Positions 23,134 to 33,064 of a stretch of 64,000 nucleotides of DNA are shown here, one piece after another. Each line of letters begins with the position of its first letter. The stretch's first letter is position 1. The stretch is from Vitrella brassicaformis (Eukaryota; Sar; Vitrellaceae). Made by a program: the position numbers and the translations under genes. The notes under the pieces are model-generated. The model was not told the origin of the DNA. It saw only the letters and a program-made list of their open reading frames with translations, and ran no database searches. The DNA lies in NCBI GenBank assembly GCA_001179505.1, contig CDMY01000297.1, positions 66,919-130,918 of the forward strand, written 5' to 3'.

Positions 23134-25428
23134 ATGACGATGGCCGGCATCATGCTTTCGAGTGTGTTTGTGTGCGTCTGGGTTGTGAGTGTCGGGTCGG
23201 TGTCGCTCACTGGTCGGCTTCGAGATGTGCCTTCGAAGCTGCAGGAGGTCGCCACACTCAACGCTCAGCTCAAGTCACTCGCATCGGTAACACAATGAAA
23301 AGCATCCACTCAGTCACCCAGTGTGCGTGTTTTCTGTGTGTGTCTGTGGTGTGTGCAGTCGGGTCAGTCGTCGTACCGTTCGTTGCTGAGCGATTTGCAG
23401 AGTATGACGGCTGACTTCAACACGAAGATGGCCGAAACGGCGCCAACTCAGACGCCGCAGAGAGCAAAGCTACAAGGAGGACTACACCGATGAACTCACC
23501 CGGTGAGTCACTGACCCTGAGCTGCACACATGGCAATGGACATACAGATCAATGTTTCTGTCTGTCTCTCTGTCTGTCTGCTTTATTGTTCAGCAATTGG
23601 GAGGTGATTGATCCGCCGAGCGGCCCGTCGGGCAGGTGGCACTTCGCCAAGCATTCGGCCGGCCACCCAATCGTCATTGCACAGGTACACTCATTCACGC
23701 ACACGTTATGGCCATGAGACACACAGCAATCCCTCTCCCGCTCTGTGTGTGTCTTAGGATGAGGCTGGTCTGTCCGTGTCCTCGTCTGTGTTGCCTGGTG
23801 CACTGCTCATGCACCACGGCACACTCGTCTCGGAGGGCTTCGCAGCGGCGTCACTCTACATGGACAAGGAGACGCCATCCGCAGGAGTCGTCTTTCAGTT
23901 CAGAGACGAGGACAACTTCTGCTTTGCCGCCGTCGCTCGGGCCGGCATGGGCAATGCTCACCCCGGGAAGGGCAAACTCACCATCGGCAGAGTCATCGAC
24001 GGCCAATCACACACACTCAACGGTACGCCAGTCATCACACACACACACACACACACACATTGACGAGGGTGTGGTGTGACGTGAGCAGAGGTGGAGTTTG
24101 GTCCGTCTGTCGGCGAGTTGGCCGGCTTTGTCAATCTGGGCGTGCAGTTCTCGCCCGAGAAAATTGCTGTCTTTGTCAACGCCAATCCAGTCGCCCAGGC
24201 CAAGCTCTCACCAACCATTAGTAACACACACCTCTCTCTCTCCGTCTGCACTGTCGGTGTCTATGTGCAGATTATCGGGGCGTCATGGGTGTGTTCGCCT
24301 CCGGTCGCGCCTTGTTCGACTCGTTTGCGTGCGGCTTCCGAGGCGATGAAAGTTTGGTCGGCGGTGCATTTCCCCACACACAGCCAATGCCGCAGCTCAC
24401 CGCAGCCAAACAGAGGGAGGGAAAACCCAGAACACAGCAAGGTGAGTCTCCTCACCAGACCGCACAAGACACCCATATGTATGCCGTTCGATTCAGTGTC
24501 GACGCCCGGCACTCCCTCACCCTCACTGCCCGCAGCGGCCGTGCCTCGTCAGTGTCTGTACACCATGCCCGACACGCCCACGATCGAGTGAGTGGGCAAG
24601 CAAAGGAAGCAACACGCAGCAGGCAGTATTGTTGTGTCTGTCGTGTGTGCAGGGATTGGGAGGACGGCCAGTCGGGGTGGGTGGTGCTGCGCGAAAGAGG
24701 AGAAGTCACCGCCTCGGCAGCGTCGGTGAGCATTTCACTAACACACACACACACTCACGCACTCCCTCTGTGTCTGTGTCATCAGAGTGCACGTAGCGCG
24801 TTGCTGCTGAAGGACATTGTGTGTGGCCCGATGACGATGGGCGTCTCCCTCGAGCTGAGAGGCGACGACTGTGCGGGCGGACTGACCTTCAGATCTCATG
24901 GGCCAGACGCTCGATACATCGTCACACTCGACGCGCCCACGTCAGTCCGACACGGCACATGAGACACAAACACACAGCGACATGGCAAGTGTGTATGTTT
25001 TGTGTGCAGAGGTCGTCTGTTGCTCAAGCAGCAAAATGGCGCCGCCCCAGTCGTCATCGCATCCCAGGCCGTCCCACTCAGCGCAGGGTGAGAGTGCCCA
25101 GCGCCAGCGTCATGTGTGTGATATGATGTGTGTGTCCATGTGATAGTTTGGTGTATGACGTGCAAGTGACTGACAAGTCCATCACGCCGACCAACTCACG
25201 CGTGTCGATCAGCATCGACGGCCACACAAAACTGCACAAGGAGACCCCCAAAGACAACACACCAGGCAACCAGACACACTGACACACGGACGTGTGGACA
25301 GACAGCTAAGGTGTGAGTGTGTGTGCATGTTGCGTGCAGGTGGTGTGGGATTGTTCATCGAGCGGGGTGACGTCGAGTTCAAAAAATTTCATGTCGGCCC
25401 GCCCAGCGACACAGAACAGTTCGACTGA
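23134..25428 (+). CDS. secreted protein with two concanavalin A/LamG-like jelly-roll domains (frame conflict near 23.47 kb)
   Basis: The first exon encodes a signal peptide (MTMAGIMLSSVFVCVWVVSV) and a helical segment. After the next exon the frame closes at a TGA at 23491-23493, but the neighbouring frame (SYKEDYTDELTR) splices perfectly into NWEVIDPPSGPSGRWHFAKH, so a one-base shift or an unusual splice is needed. Two domains follow. Domain one (about 23.6-24.35 kb) has GVVFQFRDEDNFCFAAVARA, VNLGVQFSPEKIAVFVNANP and GVMGVFASGRALFDSF. Domain two (about 24.65-25.42 kb) has MGVSLELRGDDCAGGLTFRS, RYIVTLDAPTGRLLLKQQNG and GVGLFIERGDVEFKKFHVG. Both show the alternating strands and closing -DSF/-KKFHV strand of LamG or ConA-like lectin folds. 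It ends at TGA 25426-25428. It probably binds glycans outside the cell or at the surface. Confidence 0.7.
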
Positions 25429-25591
25429 CCAACGCGTTACACAGACAAACACAGACAGACAGACAGACAGACACATGGATCTCTACATGCTGACAAATGG
25501 ATGACCAAAGTCACCAATAGCTTGTGATCAGTGTGTCTCGCCTTGTGTTGAGACTTGCATGTATTAATGAAGACCGTCCATCGTCCACGCA

Positions 25592-26565
25592 TCACTCACT
25601 CCTCTTCAGCTCGAATATCTCAATCTCATTCTCATCCAGCACAAGCGACTTCAGAAACTCACAGTCACGCACCGTGCCGGCCTCCGACAAGCCATGCAAG
25701 TTCGCATCAAAGAAAGTGCGTATGGTGGCCTCTGTCGCCACTCGCTTCACCAACACATCAGAGGGGAGGGAGGCGAAGAACTCTCTCTCCTTCTCGCTGT
25801 CTCGCCACATGTGGGCGAGGAGACACACAGTCTGGGGCGATAATAGCTCCAGCAATGTCTCTTTGAGGGGGCCGTGAGCATCAGAAAAGGCGAGCACGTC
25901 ACAGCACAACAAAACGTCGATGCTCTTGGCACCGGACTGCCGAAGAACATTTCCCGAGTCGGCCGTCCCCCAGTGGAGGCGCTCCTCTTGCGGCATGACG
26001 GCGGGCAGCCGGCTGTCTTCGGCTGCTGGGCGCTTGACAAAGAGAGAGCGGTTGCGCTCGACATTGGAGGACAAGAAAGGAAGCACAGACTCTGAAGGGC
26101 ACATACAGCACCACTCACAATAGCCCCCACGAGATGAACGACTTACCCTGGTCGGTGAGGACTACTCTGGCTCCGAGACGGGCGGCAGTCAGGCCACACA
26201 GGCCACAGCCGGCCCTACAAGCAGACACATGAGGCTGACATCCGGCAATGCATGCACACCTATCCGGCGACTCCCATCCACCCGAGTTCCACGATTGTTG
26301 CCGGGGTCGTGAAGCTCATCCTTCCCTCGTGTGCGCACTGCTCGAGGTATCTGAGGATGTTCCGCCCATTGATCGACGCATGGCCGTCTGTTTGTGCTTG
26401 ATCATCTTGATGCGAACCATGCGCATGGCCAGACTTGCTGTCCGACGAGGCCCCATTTGTAGGCGCATCACGATCATTGATGGTCGTTGAGGGAGGAGGA
26501 AGCACCTCGTAAGTGAAATCCCGAATCATTGTATTTTGGGCCTCCGTGCGCACTTCTTTTGCCAT
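25592..26565 (-). CDS. METTL21-like (Methyltransf_16) lysine methyltransferase
   Basis: This is a class I S-adenosylmethionine-dependent methyltransferase of the family that methylates lysines on chaperones and translation factors. Exon one (from ATG 26565) has RDFTYEVLPPPST, a His/Asp/Ser-rich insert, ILRYLEQCAHEGRMSF and IVELG. The next exon completes the SAM-binding motif I in phase: VELGAGCGLCGLTAARLGAR, then VVLTDQ with the acidic residue that contacts the ribose. The last exon has VLPFLSSNVERNRS, DVLLCCDVLAFSD and LLAHMWRDSEKEREFF, then ends at TGA 25592-25594. A second Met (MIRDFTYEV) could be the true start, because the first ATG overlaps the ATG of the divergent kinase gene. Confidence 0.85.
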
Positions 26566-27283
26566 GTCTTCTTATCCCACTGCCCCTCCATCCGCCGGAA
26601 TGAGACGCCCCCCGTCTAAGCTCGCGATCCTCCGCGATCCCCTCTTCCCTCCCCCCCTCCCCCTTCTCCCCTTCGCGATGAAGCACAATTCCATAAGCAT
26701 TCACGACCTGGACTGGGACGAAGACGAGGACTGTATCGGTAACGAAAGGCTCGACCACGATGAATGGCTCGGTAGATGAGTCCGTGTTGGACTGCCAGGG
26801 GGAGGATCATTCGCCCAGGTTTTCAAGGCCAAATGGGAAGATCGGATAGTCGCCGTCAAGAAGGCGAAACGGGAGTTGATAGCGCAGCTCGGAAAAGATG
26901 TACTGTCCGCATCGCACATGCCATTGGCATCGTTGGCATCCCAATCACTGCACGTGTGGATCTTTTGTCGTGCAGGGTCTAACCGACAAAGTGATGATGG
27001 AGGCGGACATGCTGGCCCGCTTACAGCATCCACACGTCGCAAAGCTGCTGGGAGTGTGTTTCGACAAGAAGATCCCCTTCATCGTGCTGGGTGAGTTAAG
27101 CAAGCCCGAGCACAGTTTGATGCTGTGGTGCGGTTTCAATGCAGAGTTTTATGTCGATTCACTTCGCGACTGCCTCAGAAAGCTACGCCAACGAGCAGGA
27201 GGACTCCCCGAGCACTTGCAGGATAAATACGCTAAGCAGGTGAGGCGAGGCTGCACACCCATGGCTCGGCCACTTTGCTGTTT

Positions 27284-27314
<31 letters not shown>

Positions 27315-30300
27315 CGTCAGATCTGTGAGGGTTTGATTCATGCTCACAGTCTCGGCATCGGCCATCGCGACCTCAAGCCCGAAAACATACTTGTGAGCGA
27401 CAAAGAAGGCCCCGCATAAACTTGTATGTGTATCCATGTCTTATTCCTGTCTGCAGCTCGATGATGATGGCAACGTGAAGCTGTCCGACTTCGGCCTTGC
27501 TTGGGAGATGCCAGACGAAGCCACGCACAAAAGCGTTCTGGAGTTTGGTAAGAGGACGTTTCAATGCCCGTCCTTCAATCAGATCGCAGCATGTTTGCAT
27601 GAGTGAATGCAGCGGGCACTCCCATCTATGCACCTCCCGAGGCCTATGCAAAGAGTCAGCACAGCACAGCACAGGACGGACAGGCGTCTTCGTTTGTGTC
27701 TCCTCGTTTTTGCAGGGCCCAAGTTGGAGCTCAAGTCAGATATCTGGCCTGTCGGGTGCATCCTGGCAGAGATATTCGGCGGTGAGCAAGACACGCCTTC
27801 AGTCTAGCATCGAATCCATCAAGGCTGTGTCTGGCCTTTAGGTTCTGCGCCTTTTCTCAACCTCAACAAGTGGGAATTTAGAGAAATGATATACGAGAAC
27901 AAAGAAGTACGCACCACCATGGATAGATCGGCGAATGTATAGGCAGGCACGTGTCTCTGTGTCGGACAGATACCTCCCGTCCCCGAGAGTGCCCCCGTCA
28001 ATGTCAAACAGGCCATCCAAGTAAGACAGAGCTTTATGGTGTGAGTGCAATTCGTATGCTCGCATGGCCCGCTCCTCAGAGTTGCTTCGCCTTCAGTCCA
28101 CGAGATCGCCCGACTGCAAAAGAGGTGACGTACCCTGCGTGTGTCTTTGCCTTTGTGAATATGACGCGATACACATGATACAATCAGCTTTTGGACAAAC
28201 TCAACAAGCGAGGTCGCGCAGGTGACGCCTGAAACCGACACTAAGAGAGGGACATGATCAATTCGTGTCTGGTGTGTATGTGTACCATGGCAGTGACACC
28301 CGACCCGCGATCAAGCCACGCACTCGGTGGGTGGCGCCTCCAACAAAGGGGACGATCGACGGCTTGCACGCAGCCACCTATGAGTATCTGTTCATGCAGT
28401 CACACCCTCGCCAGACCCCGTGCCCGTCTCGCCCTCAGCACCCGACACCCCACCAGCTCCACCAGAGCCAGAGATCGAACATGTACACACATAAACAGAG
28501 GCCGTCGGATATAGGCCTCCTTACTGATATCAGGGTGACATCTTCGAGGCCGTCCAGGCCGGCGATTTGCAGTCGGTCAGGGCAATACTGAATCGAGATG
28601 GCAAGGACGTTCTGGCTTTGACAGACTACAAATCTGGCTTCGGCTTCTTCGGCGAGGTATGCGATCGTGGAGACGACAGAAATGCACTCAGTGGTCCGTG
28701 TCTTCTCATATCTGCGCAGAGGACACCTTTCCTTGCGGCGGCTGAGAACGGTCATTTGGATGTCATGTCGCTGATGTATGAGAAGAAGCGAGACATTGTG
28801 AGTCAAAGAGTCGAGCCACACGGTGTGACTGCTCTGCTCCTGGCTGCCAAAGATGGCCGTATTGCGGTGACGGAAAAGCTGCTGGAGTGGGATCCGAAGC
28901 TGATCGACACCCCAGCAGAGGTGAGAGATGCATAATGATGCGTAAGAAAGGTGAGAGGGCACGTATCACTGCGTTGATTCCATCGTTGGTTAAAGGGTGA
29001 CCAGACAGTTCCGAGTCCATTCATCGTGGCTGCCGCGTTTGGTCACGTGGGCGTTATGACAGTTCTGTATGAGAGCAAACGTGACATACTGCAGCAAACA
29101 GACAAGGTACTTCCACAACCAAACCACCTCTGTGCTGCTAGTGGTGATGATGAGGAGATGTGTGTCGGCTTTGGTGACTGTGATGGAATGCAATAGGATG
29201 GTTGGAATGCCTTGCACGTGGCTGTCAAGATGGGCCATGTTGCGGCGGTCAATCAGCTGCTGGAGTGGGATCCCAAGCTGATCGATGAGCAGGACAAGGT
29301 CAGAGCACACATGTCTTCGATGCTCTATTGTGTCGATTTTCTGTGTCGATTGCAGGAAGGTAACACGCCGCTTATCCTCGCGTCCCAGGGATGTCGTGTT
29401 GACGAGCTGATCGCCATGGTTTCCAAGACAGGAAGGGACATTATCAAACAGAAGGACAATGTGAGAGGCAAAAGCTGGAGACAAACAGACTGCCTCTCAT
29501 CTGTTTGATTACCTTTCCGTGTGTCTTGCATGACACACACAAGGATGGGGACACAGCGCTTCACCATGCAGCACGCAAAGGGGATATCGCAGCTGTGGCT
29601 CAACTGTGAGGGCGGACAGACACCGATGAATGAGGTGAACATTACCTCATCTCTCTCTCGGTCTGCACTTAGGTTGGAGTGGCGCCCTGAGCTCCTTGCT
29701 GTGCGCAACACAGTAATGGAGCAAATGTGTCTGTGGCGCCTCTTTGTATGGCCTGCTGGTGGTGAGTGCATGCAGTGGGATAGAAGTGCCCTGCACGTGG
29801 CTGCCAGGAATGGCAATGCTGAAGTCGTAAATGAGTTGCTGAAGTGGGATTCCACTGTCAATCATTCCAGATTGCTCGATGCGCACGACAAGGTGACAGA
29901 ACACACATTTCTTTGATGCTCTATTGTGTCAACTGTGTCTGTATCGATTGATAGTTCGGAAGGACGCCGTTCATCTGGGCTGCATTCAACGGTCATGTTG
30001 CTGCGATGAACTCCCTGTATGCCAAAGGGAAGATAGACATTCTCACGCAGCAGAGTAAGGTGACTGGAAGTCACGCAAAACGTCTCTCCTCACGCCTCTC
30101 ATCTGTTTCATTGCCTTTTCTTTCTTTCTTTCCTTCTTTCTTCCTTTGGTCAGGCCACTGGCATGACGGTGAGAAATCTCAGAGAGAGAGAGATGTGTCC
30201 GACTTGTCCGATGTGGATGAGGCACACAGGCTGGATACACGGCACTACACTGGGCTTCATTTGAGGGCCATGTTGGAGCTGTAAAGCAGCTGTGAGAGAA

Positions 30301-32555
30301 CAAACTAATGGTGCGAATTTTCGTCTAAATATTGCCTCCCTTTCTCTGCACTCAGATTGGAGTGGGGTCCTGAGCTGCTCGACGCACGCTGCAACGTGAC
30401 GGAGCAAATATGTCTGGAACGCCGCTTTGTGGCGACTGTGTGTGTGTGCGTGTGTGTGCGTGTGTGTGCGAATTTCAGGATGGTGGCACACCATTCATCG
30501 AGGCTGCCACCGAGGGTCATGTTGATGTGATGAAAGCTATGTATGCCGTTAAAAGGAGAAGACCTTCTTTTGCAGCAGAACTATGTGAGAGACACACGCG
30601 GGATACAGAACACTGTTTGACTGGCTTTTCTTGTGCATGACACACAGGGTGGGTCGACGGCGCTCCATTATGCTGTATCCCATGGTCGCTCTGAAGCTGT
30701 GGCTCAGCTGTGAGAGACACAGACGAATGACTCAAATATTATCTCGTTCATTTACTTTCTGTCCCCGTTTCCAGGCTGCAATGGGGTGCGGAGCTCGAAA
30801 TCGAAAACGAAGCGGTGACTACGTGGACACATCAAAAGGGATCAATTGTCTGGTCTATCTTGGAACAGGGCCACTGTCCGTGGGATCTCAGCGAGGGAAA
30901 GCCTGAGATTCGTGAGCTGATGAAGAAGTATAGGAGACCAGCGAAAACCGCGCCGCAGGTCAGAGCCGTATGACGCTGAGATGCCGCCCTTCGTCAACGT
31001 GCTGTTGTGTTGACTGACCAGCCTGACATCTTCATCGCCATCAAGGCCGGCGACGTAAGGTCTGTAACTGAGATGATCACTCACCAGGGGAAGTCGATAC
31101 TCGAGAAACGAAACGGCATGGGGGTATGCAGCCTGATTACCCACTCGTTTAACAACAAGGCTTCAATCGCGTGTATCTCATTTCTGCAGTTCACGCCGTT
31201 CCTTTGGGCGATGCTTAAAGGGCAGGAAGAAAGTCGTCTTGGGCTCATGTCGGTCATGTATGAGAGCTACGGCCCGTCGCTTCTGCTACAGGCCATCACT
31301 TGGGTACAATCACAGCCATGTGAGCGAGGAGGTTTTCAATTTGTACGGCTGTGTTGGGATGCAGCTCGGAATAACTGCTTTGCACGCAGCTGCTTCTGAT
31401 GGCAAGCTTGAGATGGTCAGTCAGCTGCTCAAGTGGGGCGGGGCTCCATTGCTTCATGCGCGCGACAAGGTGCGAGTTTCCGAAGACACTTGTAGTGTAT
31501 TTGAAGTCTTTTCGTGTCGACTGTATCCATGTCGATTGAGGATGGAACCACGCCACTCATCGCAGCTGCCGAGGGTCACCATGTTGAGGTCGTAAATGAG
31601 CTGCTGAAATGGGATTGCAAGTCGCTCGATGCGCAAGGCAAGGTGAGAGAGAACACACATTTTTTCGATCCTCTATTGTGTGCCTGTGTGTGTTGATTGC
31701 AGGAAGGCATGACGCCATTCATATGGGCCGCCGCGGGCGGGAGTCCCGATATGATGAAGGCCATGCATGCGATCAAAGGAGAGGACCTGCTGACACAGAC
31801 GGACAACGTGAGGCACATATTTCATGACGAAGGGAGTGCGCTTTATATGCTTGACTTGTCAGGAAGGAAACGCGGCCCTGCATCATGCTGTGATGACTGT
31901 CGGTGAAATGATTCGCAGTCCTGCAGCTGTCCTTCAGCTGTAAGAGAATGAACCATGAACACATCATCCACTCTCTCTCTCTCTCTCCCTCTCTGTGGCT
32001 CTTTCTGCTTTTCTCAGAATGGAATGGGGCGGCTCTGCTCTCCTCGACGTCAAAAACAACGATGTAAGTGCAGCCACGTCTGGGCTCCATCGATAGTTGA
32101 CTAGTGCTTCTGCTGTTTATCAGGGAAGACGCCTTGGGACTTCGCTGCGGAAGATGCGGAAGCCGCCTCCTTTTCACAGAAACAAGTCAGAGACCTCATG
32201 GACAGAGGTCTGTACGAGACACCAACATGTTTGGGCGCTAGCACATGCAGTCACATTTGTGCTGCCTTCAGTCCGGAAAGGGTACGTCATTCACCGATTT
32301 CGCTTCCCTCTGCCAAGTGCGGGTGTGCTCGGATCCTCTAAGGTGTGCCTTGCGGGCTCGTGGGATAACTGGGAGACCACAGAGGGGATGGAGTTCTCTG
32401 AAGCTGACCGCGCCTTTGTCCTTCCCCTGATACTCCCCCGCGGCAAGTATATATACAAATTCCTCGTGAACGGCAAGGACTGGTTGTGCGCCCGCACCAT
32501 GCCAATCGAGAGGGACAAAAGCGGCCAGGAAAACAACGTGCTCGTGATTAGTTGA
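26564..32555 (+). CDS. protein kinase - ankyrin repeats - AMPK-type glycogen-binding module fusion
   Basis: About 20 exons encode a three-part protein. (1) A Ser/Thr-type kinase domain, about 26.7-28.2 kb: P-loop IGGGSFAQVFKAKW formed by exons 26564-26738 and 26799-26899, VAVKKAK with the ATP Lys, MMEADML with the C-helix Glu, GHRDLKPENIL, LSDFGLAWEM and GTPIYAPPEAY; all catalytic motifs are intact. (2) A Pro-rich linker (PDPVPVSPSAPDTPPAPPEP), then two ankyrin blocks, about 28.5-30.95 and 31.02-32.2 kb, mostly one repeat per exon with phase-0 joints (TALHWASFEGHVGAVKQL, TPFIWAAAGGSPDMMKAMHA), each block ending in a cap like PWDLSEGKPEIRELMKKYR. (3) A C-terminal CBM48/AMPK-beta module: VCLAGSWDNWE, GKYIYKFLVNGKDW, ENNVLVIS, stop 32553-32555. 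The four residues that grip glycogen in AMPK beta (W, K, W, N) are all present. The block-two cap stays in frame if the AG at about 32104 is used. One repeat near 30545 is out of frame. The start is uncertain (ATGs also at 26600 and 26680). Confidence 0.82.
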
Positions 32556-33064
32556 ATGCATACTGGAGTTGGGGAGGGGGGGCGTGTTGTTGGTATTGTG
32601 TTGTTGGTTGTTTGGCCCCTGTTGTGTGGTTGCCCCTGTGTCGTGGGTGAGGGTAGGGCGTCACTGATCGATCAATAAGTGTGTCTCATAGCGTGTCTCA
32701 CCATGCATATTCAGGCTAGGTGCGTTCGTGCATCTAACGCTCTACATGTGGAACTGAGGTCCTACCTACTATGAAAGGCAGACAGTCAGCACTTCATCGT
32801 CCACCACCCCGCCCCCCGTCTGCAGTGCAGGTCTGCAGTCAGTCAGCCAGCCATTCAGCCACCAAACACTTGGGTTGCGCGCACAAGACTCGAAAAAATG
32901 CCCATGCACGCCCCGCCAAGTTGGGCACACCCATACACACACGACGCGACGCCCCAAACACCCAATCACCACACCTACTAGAAGGCGGCACACATGTATG
33001 TATGTATGCATGGATGCATGTATGTATGTATGTCTGTGTTGTGTTGATTGAATCATTCGTTCAT
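32556..33064. other. convergent intergenic spacer
   Basis: About 500 bases between two stop codons. It contains TGTTG and GGGTGAGGGTAGGG-like runs and TATG repeats near 32996-33030. I see no gene. Confidence 0.5.

Noticed and set aside
26772-26798. A 27-base intron in the kinase gene.
   Set aside because: Using the donor at 26739 instead gives a normal 60-base intron and a proper kinase glycine loop (IGGGSFAQV).
30160-30300. Apparent decay of an ankyrin exon ending in MLEL-stop.
   Set aside because: In the correct frame the exon reads TALHWASFEGHVGAVKQL and joins in phase to LLEWGPELLDARCN after a GTGAGA donor; there is no defect here.
32041-32130. A frameshift between LLDVKNND and GKTPWDF in the kinase fusion.
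   Set aside because: Using the upstream AG at about 32104 restores the frame with six extra residues, so a defect is not required.
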